From: an uncultured Pirellula sp.
GTDB taxonomy: Bacteria; Planctomycetota; Planctomycetia; Pirellulales; Pirellulaceae
Direction of reading: 5' to 3'
DNA length: 64,000 nucleotides
Assembly: GCA_903858115.1 (NCBI GenBank)
Contig: CAIOHR010000380.1
Coordinates: 186,001 to 250,000 of the forward strand
Notes under the pieces: model-generated
What the model was told of the DNA's origin: nothing
What the model saw: only the letters and a program-made list of their open reading frames with translations
Database searches by the model: none
In this document: positions 53,723 through 61,959 of the stretch, piece after piece
How the letters are laid out: each line of letters begins with the position of its first letter
How positions within the stretch are numbered: the stretch's first letter is position 1
Made by a program: the position numbers and the translations under genes

Positions 53723-55729
53723 ATGTCAACCGAATCAAGCGCCACTGCGGGAACCATTAACCAATTGCCACCAGTCGGTAATTTTGCTGGTTTCTTGAAT
53801 TATTTTCGATACGATGCGCTTAGCGGTTTCCTTGTATTTCTAATCGCATTACCTCTTTGCTTAGGAATCTCGTCCGCTTCCGAGTTTCCAATAGTGGCTG
53901 GTGTTTTGACAGCCATTGTTGGCGCGATCCTTACGCCACTCATCTCCAATAGCGAACTAACCATCAAAGGACCGGCGGCAGGATTGATTGTAATCTCCTT
54001 GGGAGCAATTCAAGAAATGCGAACCATCTATGGTAATGAGGCAGGATACGCAGCCGTGTTGGCCATCGGTGTTGTCGCGGGGGTAATTCAAATCGCATTC
54101 GGTCTGTTAAGAAGTGGGATCATCGGTGAGTTCTTTCCCTCGGCTGTTGTGCACGGTATGTTGGCTGCGATCGGAGTCATAATCATTGGAAAGCAAACAC
54201 ACACTTTGCTCGGCGTGCAACCAGAAAGTCACGAGCCACTAGGATTGCTGGCGGAAATCCCTAAGTCGATTTGGAACATGGATCCTTACGTGGCGTTCAT
54301 CGGGGGACTCAGCCTAGCACTTTTATTCGGTATGACTTTCTTCAAAAACAAAACCATCAAGAAGATTCCAGTACCCATGCTGGTCATGTTGATGGCTATC
54401 CCTCTGGGGATGTATTTTGAATTAGGAAAACCACACAAGTATACTTTCGGAGGTGTCGAGCACTTTATCTCGGAGAAGGCGCTCGTAAATATCCCGTCAA
54501 ATTTGCTTGCAGCGATTACGTTTCCGAATTTTGCATCCTTGCAAACGTTTGCGGCATGGAAGTGGATCTTCATGTATGCGTTGATCGGTTCACTTGAGTC
54601 GATTCTAAGTGCTAAGGCGGTCGATATGCTCGATCCATACCGCCGAAAATCGAATCTCAATCGCGATTTACTTGCAGTCGGCATTGGCAATACCGTGAGT
54701 TCGGCAATCGGCGGTCTTCCCATGATCTCGGAGATTGTTCGTAGCAAGGCGAATATCGATAACGGTGCCAAGACCCGGTTTGCTAATTTCTGGCATGGAT
54801 TATTCTTGCTAGTAAGCGTCTCGTTTTTGGCAAATTTCATTCACCTAATTCCCATGACTGCCCTGGCAGCCATGTTGATCTTTACCGGTTTTCGATTGGC
54901 ATCTCCGAACGAGTTTCTCAAAGTATATAAAACGGGCCGCGAGCAACTCTTCATTTTCGTGTTCACTATGCTTATGGTGCTGGCAACTGACTTGCTGATT
55001 GGCATCATGCTCGGCATCATCGCAAAGTTGGTGATTCATACGGCGAACGGAGTTCCACTGTCATCGCTATTCAAGCCTTTTCTGGATGTTCAGACGCTGG
55101 AGGACGGTAGTTGCGTCGTATTCGCAAGTAAGTCTGCTGTTTTTTCGAATTGGATCCCGTTTCGTCGACAAATAGAACACCTTGGTTTTGTACAAAGGTC
55201 GAACGTTACCGTTGATTTGTCCGGAACAAAATTCGTGGATCATACCGTCATGGAAAAGCTCCACGAACTACAAGAGGATTTTACGCACGAAGGCCTGAAG
55301 TTGGATATCATTGGTCTAGATAGTCATCGGCAAATGAGTTCTTCCAGCTTGGCGGCAAGAAAACAACTCGGTGTTCCGTTGATGCATCGTTTAACGTTTA
55401 CGCTCCCAGTCAATCAGGAATCTGCAATCACTTCCCTTTTGAGCCAGGTAGAACTTGCAGATTCGGTGAAGAGTAATTGGTTATCCGCTCTTCCAAACTC
55501 ACTTCACGCCAATCTGTTTAGGATAGAAATCTTGATTTCTCGCAACAAAAGCCAACGCTTAATTGAAGCTGTACGACGTGAGATGCCGCACTTGATTGGC
55601 ATGACGATGCTAATTGAGACTGTTGGTGTTTTACAGTGTGGAGCGGAATCGTGGCATTCCAGTATGGTGGACTCGGGAACTGCGATTAGCAATGTTCGTG
55701 ACGATTTTGTTAAAAGCAGCATCAAATAG
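53723..55729 (+). CDS. SulP/SLC26 family anion transporter with STAS domain and extended tail
   Basis: A 668-residue transporter; the ATG at 53723 (MSTESSATAG) is preferred to a TTG 15 bases earlier. The membrane domain begins DALSGFLVFLIALPLCLGIS and SNSELTIKGPAAGLIVISLG, typical of SulP, and contains SAIGGLPMISEIVRSKANID. The STAS domain is at about 445-555 (NVTVDLSGTKFVDHTVMEKL, with His where a Ser/Thr often occurs). About 110 residues follow, including LFRIEILISRNKSQRLIEAV and GMTMLIETVG, which resemble the first half of a ferredoxin-like/PII-type fold; this is tentative. Bacterial SulP members next to carbonic-anhydrase-like genes commonly move bicarbonate. The gap from the Dab genes is 97 bases. 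Confidence 0.85.
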   Translation: MSTESSATAGTINQLPPVGNFAGFLNYFRYDALSGFLVFLIALPLCLGISSASEFPIVAGVLTAIVGAILTPLISNSELTIKGPAAGLIVISLGAIQEMRTIYGNEAGYAAVLAIGVVAGVIQIAFGLLRSGIIGEFFPSAVVHGMLAAIGVIIIGKQTHTLLGVQPESHEPLGLLAEIPKSIWNMDPYVAFIGGLSLALLFGMTFFKNKTIKKIPVPMLVMLMAIPLGMYFELGKPHKYTFGGVEHFISEKALVNIPSNLLAAITFPNFASLQTFAAWKWIFMYALIGSLESILSAKAVDMLDPYRRKSNLNRDLLAVGIGNTVSSAIGGLPMISEIVRSKANIDNGAKTRFANFWHGLFLLVSVSFLANFIHLIPMTALAAMLIFTGFRLASPNEFLKVYKTGREQLFIFVFTMLMVLATDLLIGIMLGIIAKLVIHTANGVPLSSLFKPFLDVQTLEDGSCVVFASKSAVFSNWIPFRRQIEHLGFVQRSNVTVDLSGTKFVDHTVMEKLHELQEDFTHEGLKLDIIGLDSHRQMSSSSLAARKQLGVPLMHRLTFTLPVNQESAITSLLSQVELADSVKSNWLSALPNSLHANLFRIEILISRNKSQRLIEAVRREMPHLIGMTMLIETVGVLQCGAESWHSSMVDSGTAISNVRDDFVKSSIK

Positions 55730-55743
55730 GAAAGAGGCAACGA

Positions 55744-56415
55744 TTGAAAGTCTTGGTTGTCGAAGACGACGCGGTTCTGGGAAAAGCACTTCTGACCGGT
55801 TTAACTGAATCTGGCCATGCATGCACATGGTCTCAAAACGGGCTCGATGCTGTTCGGCTCGGTAGCGAACAAGTGTTCGATGTGGCGGTTCTCGATCTCA
55901 TGCTTCCTGATTTGCCCGGATTGGAAGTACTCAAGGGGTTACGAAGTTATCTCCCCAGTCTGCCGATCCTGATACTGAGCGCGATGGGGACTGTAGATGA
56001 GAGAGTGCATGGCTTGAACTCTGGCGCTGACGACTATTTGGTCAAGCCGTTTGCGTTTGCGGAATTGATTGCAAGGCTATCTGTACTTGAACGTCGCAAA
56101 GGGCCGACGGTCGAGACTTGTTTGCGCGCGGGCTCTCTGTTCATCGAGTTGACTAGCCGTCGGGTAACTCGCAACGAGGTCGAAATAGACCTAACTCCGA
56201 CCGAATACAAACTGCTGGAATTCTTGATGCGCAATGCGAATCAAGTTGTCACTCGGCGTATGTTGTGTGAACATCTTTGGGAATCAAACTGGGAAGGGGT
56301 GACCAACGTGATCGAAGTTCATATCAATCGCTTAAGAAACAAAATCAAAAAAGGATTCGATACGGATCTGATCCATACCATTCGAGGCAGTGGATATGAG
56401 CTTCGCGCGGATTAA
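55744..56415 (+). CDS. OmpR/PhoB family response regulator
   Basis: A 223-residue two-domain regulator with a TTG start behind AGGAAAGAGG. The receiver has VVEDDAVLG (acidic pair), D51 in VLDLMLPDLPG as the phosphoacceptor, and a late Lys in DDYLVKPFAFAEL. The winged-helix output domain holds EIDLTPTEYKLLEFLMRNAN, VTRRMLCEHLWESNWEGVTN and HINRLRNKIKKGFD. It begins 14 bases after the SulP gene, which suggests that the regulator belongs to the inorganic-carbon unit. The kinase gene overlaps its 3' end by 26 bases. Confidence 0.93.
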   Translation: MKVLVVEDDAVLGKALLTGLTESGHACTWSQNGLDAVRLGSEQVFDVAVLDLMLPDLPGLEVLKGLRSYLPSLPILILSAMGTVDERVHGLNSGADDYLVKPFAFAELIARLSVLERRKGPTVETCLRAGSLFIELTSRRVTRNEVEIDLTPTEYKLLEFLMRNANQVVTRRMLCEHLWESNWEGVTNVIEVHINRLRNKIKKGFDTDLIHTIRGSGYELRAD

Positions 56416-57889
56416 ATCGACCTTTCGATCGTTGCGATTTCGATTAATGCTTCTCAACGCTATCGTCGTGCTTCTCGCATCGATGGGCACCCTTATCGGG
56501 CTTCGAGCAGGTATTCGATTCGCATTGGTACATGAACTGGATCAGATTCTCGAAGAAGATCTCGATGAGATCGAATTGGATTTGGCCGCGGCTGGCGACC
56601 CCAGTTCGGCTGCATTGTTTTCTCAATTGGACAGAAAAGCTCGCGGCCACATTCAGCATCGCTGGTTCGTACTCATCCTTGCAGCGAGCCCCAATGAACC
56701 GAACCCGAGCGCTGACGCAAAACCGCGTGTTGATTCAGAACGGAGTTTGTCGTCCATCGATGACAATCGTGTTTGGCTGAGTGTGAATGTTCCTGCGGAG
56801 ATTCGTTTGCCAGACGTTTTCGCCAACGAGCCAATCACCCTGGGAGGCTATCGCGTTCTCGACCGGGTCGGTCAGTCTCCCCTGTCTTCATCCGTCGGTA
56901 TTCGAGTTGGCGCATCCATGAGCCTTATCGAGCGAGACCTAACCCTGATCGATCGGATCATCGGTATAGCATTTGGACTAGGGTTGGTCATCGCGCCCCT
57001 TGGAGGATATTGGCTGGCAGGGCGTGTGACTCGTCCGTTGAGTACGATCATCAGTACGGCAGAGCGACTTCGCCCTGAGAAATTGAATGAACGATTGTCG
57101 TTACGCGGAACGGGCGATGAGCTGGATACTCTTTCGCATACGCTCAACATGTTGTTGGATAGAATCGCCAATTTCTTGGAAAAGAGGAAGGACTTTCTCG
57201 CGAACGCAGCACATGAACTTCGTACTCCCCTTGCTGCCCTGCGGAGCACTGCAGAAGTAGCTTTGCGATCGCCAAGGACATCTCTCGAGTATCAAGAGTT
57301 GATAGGGACCATCGTCGAAGAGTGTCAGTCGCTAGAAGTGTTAGTGAATCAATTGCTTCTTCTAGCTGAAACGGAATCCGAAACGGAAACAATATTGCTT
57401 TCTGGCGAATCGATCGATCTCGGCGAATTGATCAAAAAATCCTACGAGATGTTTATCGGTGTAGCAGAAAGTCGATCGATCGATCTTCGATTGCAAATTG
57501 TTCAAGTCCTCAGGGTCAAAGGCAATCGACATCACTTACGACAAGTGGTAAACAACCTGATCGACAATGCATTGAAATTTACACCCGAGGGAGGCAACGT
57601 TTCATTAACCATCGACAAAGCCGCTGGCGAGTCAAAAGCGATCTTTACAGTGCAAGATGCCGGAGTCGGTATCGCGGCGGAGGAAAAACCTCAGTTGTTC
57701 GATCGATTCTATCGCGGCGAACGCTCTAGGCGTAGAGATTCATTAACGCGAGGCACAGGGCTGGGGCTGAGCATTTGCCGTGCTATCGTGGATGGGCATG
57801 GCGGATCGATAACGGTCACCAGTCAAGTGGGCCAAGGGAGCAGCTTTCAAGTGTGGCTACCACTTTTCGACGAGCGAGTTAATGCATAA
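56390..57889 (+). CDS. Membrane sensor histidine kinase
   Basis: A 499-residue kinase that overlaps the response regulator. An alternative ATG is at 56396. TM1 is at 18-40 (LMLLNAIVVLLASMGTLIGL), TM2 at about 190-210 (IIGIAFGLGLVIAPLGGYWL), enclosing a sensor domain of about 150 residues rich in charged residues and with VWLSVNVPAEIRL. HAMP follows, then HisKA with the phosphorylated H275 in AHELRTPLAALR, and the ATPase lobe: NLIDNALKFTPEGG (N box), QDAGVGIAAEE (G1), RGTGLGLSICRAIVDGHGG (G2). The ligand is unknown; a bicarbonate/CO2 or anion cue is an inference from the gene order. Confidence 0.93.
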   Translation: MDMSFARIKSTFRSLRFRLMLLNAIVVLLASMGTLIGLRAGIRFALVHELDQILEEDLDEIELDLAAAGDPSSAALFSQLDRKARGHIQHRWFVLILAASPNEPNPSADAKPRVDSERSLSSIDDNRVWLSVNVPAEIRLPDVFANEPITLGGYRVLDRVGQSPLSSSVGIRVGASMSLIERDLTLIDRIIGIAFGLGLVIAPLGGYWLAGRVTRPLSTIISTAERLRPEKLNERLSLRGTGDELDTLSHTLNMLLDRIANFLEKRKDFLANAAHELRTPLAALRSTAEVALRSPRTSLEYQELIGTIVEECQSLEVLVNQLLLLAETESETETILLSGESIDLGELIKKSYEMFIGVAESRSIDLRLQIVQVLRVKGNRHHLRQVVNNLIDNALKFTPEGGNVSLTIDKAAGESKAIFTVQDAGVGIAAEEKPQLFDRFYRGERSRRRDSLTRGTGLGLSICRAIVDGHGGSITVTSQVGQGSSFQVWLPLFDERVNA

Positions 57890-58024
57890 GAAGGTCGCTT
57901 ATCTTTTCCTTCCCAATTCGCTCATGCTAGCTAAGTGTTTTTCTGCGGAAACGCGCCTCGAGTACCGATCAAGCTATTGGACCATGGAAATGCAGGTTGT
58001 GGAATGAAATCAGGATCGAGTATC

Positions 58025-59509
58025 ATGCGAACGCAAAGCTTCCTTATTGCAGCCTGCTTGATTTCAGTATTCTCCTCAATGGCAGCTGCGCAGGAAGGAT
58101 ACATTCAGGACCCCGCGGGGTTAGGCATGAATGAATCAAAACCTCAACCCATCTACACGATCGCGGTCCCATACGACGAACCGAATGACATCCAAGAACT
58201 AACCCTTCGCCTGCAAACGTTAGAGGACAAAGAGCGTCAAACGGCAGAGGAACTGAAGAAACTCCAAGACGCAAAAAAAACTAGCGCTGAAAAGCCGAAG
58301 CTTCCCAGTGTTGCCATCAACGGCGTATTCCAGGCGGATGCGGTGTCCTTCAATCAAGGTGAAACAAGCAAAGAAGCGTACGGGCGAATCGATGGTGGAG
58401 CCGACTTTCGACGGGCTAGACTAAGTGCAAAAGGTGCCGTCTCTGATCGGATGGATTACTTCATGCAGATGGATTTTGGTTTTTTCGGACGTCCGACATT
58501 CACCGATGTATGGGCCGACTTTAAGGACGTAGGAAGTCTCGGTACGGTTCGCGTAGGCCAATGGAAACAACCGTTCGGCTTGGAGACTGTCAGCAGTTTT
58601 CGCTATACGACGTTCATGGAACGCTCATCGCTTTTCCAAGCGTTCACTCCATTTCGCCATATTGGAGTTGGTTTCTACAATCATAACGACAATCTCGACT
58701 GGACTTGGGCAGCATCTTATTTTCGAACCGGACAAGATCAATTCGGCGGATCGCTGAGCACCGACGGTGGCAACGGTGGGGCTGGGCGATTGACACATTT
58801 GCTTTGGCACAATGGCCCGAAGGGCGAAGACTACTTGCACGTGGGTGCAGGATACTTTCTGAACTCCCCACCCAACGATCGTATTCGATTCCGAAGTATT
58901 CCTGAAATTTTTGTCGGTGAGTTTGTGGTTCCAACAGGAGTCCCACTTGGGACGAGCGGACAACCCGTACCCGATGTCGCCAATGGTACGCCGTTCTTTG
59001 TGGATACCGGTACGCTTGCCGGAACAAACTTGACACAAACGATTGGTTTGGAGTCGCTATGGGTACGGGGCCCTCTATCGTGGCAGAGTGAAGCGATGGG
59101 GTGCTTTGTGGATACGAGTCAAAATGGAAACGCGTTTCTCAATGGCGCATACTCACAAGTCGGATGGTTTCTAACTGGCGAACATCGCCCGTACGATCGA
59201 AAATCTGGAGCAATCGATCGTGTAATACCGTTCCACAGTGTTTCCAAGTGCGGAGGTGGTTGGGGAGCTTGGGAGATTGCTGGACGTTGGTCCTATCTGG
59301 ATGTTACCGACGGACAGATCATTGGCGGTTTGATGCAGAATATGACTGTGGGTCTCAATTGGTATGTGAACCCGAACTGCAAATGCGTTTTCAATTACAT
59401 TCACTCGTGGGCCGATTCGCGACCTATTCGCAATGGAGTTATCCAATCGAATGACTTCATCAGTTCGCAAACGGATGCATTCGGATTGCGCTGCCAGCTA
59501 GACTTTTAG
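58025..59509 (+). CDS. O/P-type outer membrane porin
   Basis: A 494-residue exported beta-barrel protein with leader RTQSFLIAACLISVFSSMAA; ATGs at 58004 and 57935 are possible but less good. After the leader is a short coiled coil (ELTLRLQTLEDKERQTAEEL), as in planctomycete and Bacteroidetes OprP-like porins, then the barrel with ADFRRARLSAKGAVSDRMDY and MDFGFFGRPTFTDVWADFKD. The chain ends in aromatic Phe (LRCQLDF), as outer membrane proteins do. OprP/OprO porins are anion selective, which fits a bicarbonate or phosphate import role. It follows the kinase by about 135 bases and ends at a palindromic repeat. Confidence 0.82.
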   Translation: MRTQSFLIAACLISVFSSMAAAQEGYIQDPAGLGMNESKPQPIYTIAVPYDEPNDIQELTLRLQTLEDKERQTAEELKKLQDAKKTSAEKPKLPSVAINGVFQADAVSFNQGETSKEAYGRIDGGADFRRARLSAKGAVSDRMDYFMQMDFGFFGRPTFTDVWADFKDVGSLGTVRVGQWKQPFGLETVSSFRYTTFMERSSLFQAFTPFRHIGVGFYNHNDNLDWTWAASYFRTGQDQFGGSLSTDGGNGGAGRLTHLLWHNGPKGEDYLHVGAGYFLNSPPNDRIRFRSIPEIFVGEFVVPTGVPLGTSGQPVPDVANGTPFFVDTGTLAGTNLTQTIGLESLWVRGPLSWQSEAMGCFVDTSQNGNAFLNGAYSQVGWFLTGEHRPYDRKSGAIDRVIPFHSVSKCGGGWGAWEIAGRWSYLDVTDGQIIGGLMQNMTVGLNWYVNPNCKCVFNYIHSWADSRPIRNGVIQSNDFISSQTDAFGLRCQLDF

Positions 59510-59532
59510 CACAGTGCGCATAAATGCTCAGA

Positions 59533-59634
59533 GTAGAGCAGTTGTCCTCAACTGCTTGACGCCAGGGAATCGGCCTCAATCGAGGGCAGAGTTGACTGGC
59601 ACTGCTGAAACGGTTGGGGACAACCGTTCTACAA
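59533..59634. repeat. Double-hairpin repeat of the 'GGTTGTCCCCAACC' type
   Basis: Two palindromes face each other: GCAGTTGTCCTCAACTGC (about 59537-59554, stem GCAGTTG) and AACGGTTGGGGACAACCGTT (about 59608-59627). The outer arms are also imperfect reverse complements (GTAGAGCAGTTGTCC against GTAGAACGGTTGTCC). A further small hairpin ATCGGCTTTGCCGAT follows at 59641-59655. It lies between the convergent porin and the DUF4256 remnant and may act as a bidirectional terminator. Confidence 0.65.
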
Positions 59635-59692
59635 TGAGGTATCGGCTTTGCCGATGTCGCAATTGATATTCAGGACAGCTTTCCTTAAACGC

Positions 59693-60010
59693 TTATCGTT
59701 CCGCGAAACCCTCGAGCCCCTCACGGTCGTAGCAGGCCCCTTTTCGCCCCTTGGGAGTTTGCAAAGAACAGTCATAGAATGCGAAGTGGTTAGCCGCCTT
59801 GTCGTGGCCAACGACATCTGGTTCGCCTCCGGTTTGTACCATTTCATGGATAGACCATAACTTCGCGGGATCGCGTTGCAACCGCGTTTCTACATCTTCC
59901 CATACAACGCCTTCGTGGCGATTCATGTTCTCTTCAAACCGGGCTTTTAGCGTGGAAAGCAAAGAAACGCTCTGTTGCGTGGTTAACTTAGTCTTCGATT
60001 TGGTGCTCAT
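59693..60010 (-). pseudogene. Truncated DUF4256 protein
   Basis: The first 95 or so residues match DUF4256 (TLKARFEENMNRHEGVVWED, LWSIHEMVQTGGEPDVVG, AFYDCSLQTPKGRKGACYDR), a family of about 180-190 residues with no known function. The frame stops after EGLEGFAER and the expected second half (the GI.LLTEEQYR... part) is missing in all three minus-strand frames before the repeat at 59533-59634. It is therefore probably a remnant, perhaps cut by repeat insertion. It has an ATG at 60010 and could still yield a short peptide. Confidence 0.65.
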
Positions 60011-60060
60011 CAGGCCGTCTTGCTTTCACAAGAGTTCCGCGGGAGATTGCTCGTGTCAAT

Positions 60061-61551
60061 CTAGCGAGTTACAATTTCCTTCAACCGCGAAGCAGCTTCT
60101 ATCCAAGCATCCGAATTCCTGGGTTCATAAATCTGAATGTCGGGCATCGATCGCATCCAACTACGAACCTCGACGATGGAATTGAATCGTCCCATGGCGA
60201 CGCATTGTGCTGCGACATTGCCAAGTGCCGTGGCTTCGACGGGGCCTGCGACGACGCGGCGATTGCACGCGTCCGACGTCATTTGACAAAGCAGTTTGTT
60301 CTGGACCCCGCCACCAACGATGTGGATCGTCTCAATCGAATATCCAATCAAGGATTCCAGCCCATGCAAGCACTCGCGATATCGCAACGCCAAACTCTCC
60401 AACGTCGCGCGCGCCAACCCTGCATCGTCCGGGATGGACTGTTGTGTCTTTCGTAGATACTCTTCGACAGCGGACAACATATCATCTGGAGCGATGAACA
60501 TGGCGTGCTCGAGATCAATGAACGATTGAAGCGGTTTAGCCTGCGATGCTATCCGCGTGAGCTCGTCCCAGGAATACTCTTTTCCACGTCTCTTCCACGA
60601 TGCACGAAGCTGTTGAAATGGCCACAAGCCGGCAATGTTCTTCAACAGTCGAACGCTACCGTCAGCGCCACCTTCATTCGTGAAGTTAAGTTCCAAACAA
60701 CGATCACTAAGAACGGGTGCAGCGAGTTCGACGCCCATCAAGGACCATGTCCCACTGCTGATGTAGCACCAATTCGGTTTCGCTTCAGCGAATCCCGACG
60801 CGGGGACTGCGATCACCGCCGAGCCCGTGTCGTGCGTTGCGGGGACAATCACTTCGCAACCGTCGTGCAAACCGGTTCTTTGTCGCAGTTTTGCTTTGAC
60901 ACTTCCAAGCTTCGTTCCTGGCTGGATCGGATCTAGAAACATTTTGCTCGGAATATGGAGAGCGTCCAAGATTTTGGTGGACCATTTCTTCGTCGTTGGA
61001 TCAAGACACTGCGTAGTGCTCGCGTTGGTGTATTCGTTTGTTTTTTCGCCTGTGAGTTGCCAATTCAAGAAATCAGGCACCATCAAAAACTGTTCTGCCA
61101 TATCCAACATCGGCGAACCTTCGAGACGCATGCTCCAGAGTTGATAGAGCGTATTGATCTCCATGAATTGAATGCCACTGTTCCGAAAGATATCTGTCTT
61201 CGAGATCTTGTCGAACGCCTTGAGCATCGTACCGTTGGTTCGAGCATCCCTATAGCAGAAACCGGGACCGAGCAAATCATCTTGTTTATCCAACAGCACG
61301 TAATCGACGCCCCATGTATCCACTCCGACACTTCGGATGCGAGTTCCGAATTGCTGGGCAGCCAGACTTAGCCCCCGTTCTATCTGTTGCCATAGACCGA
61401 GCAAATCCCAATGGAGTCTCTTCCCAACATGGACAGGGGAATTCTCAAAGCGATGAACATCAACCAATTGAATCCTATCGCTCAAAATCTCAGCCGCGAT
61501 CACTCGACCACTCGAAGCACCTAAGTCAACGGCCAATACGATGTCAGACAT
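60061..61551 (-). CDS. rhaB: Rhamnulokinase
   Basis: A 496-residue FGGY-family kinase: VLAVDLGASSGRVIAAEI (phosphate 1), RSVGVDTWGVDYVLLD with the catalytic-region Asp, FCYRDARTNGTMLKAFDKIS, ATHDTGSAVIAVPA (phosphate 2), CYISSGTWSLMGVELAAPVL and HIVGGGVQNKLLCQMTSDAC (adenosine motif). The DTWGVDYVLLD and SSGTWSL segments are characteristic of rhamnulokinase rather than glycerol or xylulose kinase. It phosphorylates L-rhamnulose in rhamnose catabolism, consistent with the polysaccharide-degrading neighbourhood. RhaA and RhaD are not adjacent. Confidence 0.93.
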   Translation of the reverse strand: MSDIVLAVDLGASSGRVIAAEILSDRIQLVDVHRFENSPVHVGKRLHWDLLGLWQQIERGLSLAAQQFGTRIRSVGVDTWGVDYVLLDKQDDLLGPGFCYRDARTNGTMLKAFDKISKTDIFRNSGIQFMEINTLYQLWSMRLEGSPMLDMAEQFLMVPDFLNWQLTGEKTNEYTNASTTQCLDPTTKKWSTKILDALHIPSKMFLDPIQPGTKLGSVKAKLRQRTGLHDGCEVIVPATHDTGSAVIAVPASGFAEAKPNWCYISSGTWSLMGVELAAPVLSDRCLELNFTNEGGADGSVRLLKNIAGLWPFQQLRASWKRRGKEYSWDELTRIASQAKPLQSFIDLEHAMFIAPDDMLSAVEEYLRKTQQSIPDDAGLARATLESLALRYRECLHGLESLIGYSIETIHIVGGGVQNKLLCQMTSDACNRRVVAGPVEATALGNVAAQCVAMGRFNSIVEVRSWMRSMPDIQIYEPRNSDAWIEAASRLKEIVTR

Positions 61552-61890
61552 AATTCTTTACGGAGTAGGTATGGATACGAGGATGTTCGGAAATCTAGGA
61601 TGCCCTCATTCCGGGAGGGGCGGCCAAAAGGAGACTGTTTCTTAGTGAGCCGTCGGGCCTAAATCAGCGGTCTTAAAAGGCTGGGGAGGGGGAACCCAAT
61701 TCAGCAATTGCCACTAGCAATCTACCCTCCCCTTGCTTTGCTCGACCCTCCCTGAGGGAGGGTGGCTTCGCAGGAGGGTCTCAATCGCGTACCAGCTCAA
61801 AGCCGAAGAACGCCTACCCCGCCAAATCACGTCGACGTGTTTGTAGCATATTTTTCATCATGCGAGTAGCACGAAGAATACTTGCATGTC
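61552..61890. repeat. Intergenic region with GC-rich palindrome (ACCCTCCCT/AGGGAGGGT)
   Basis: About 340 bases between rhaB and the divergent last gene. A perfect 9-base palindrome with one central base (ACCCTCCCTGAGGGAGGGT) lies at 61745-61763, with further related words nearby (ggggaggggg at 61685-61694, ccctcccctt at 61723, ggagggtc at 61772). This looks like another dispersed palindromic repeat rather than a coding element. No gene or RNA was recognised. Confidence 0.5.
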
Positions 61891-61959
61891 ATGATTGTAG
61901 CTTCCTCCCTGATCGTGACCTACCGACCTTTCGAATCTTCTGCAATTAGCAACTCGAAT

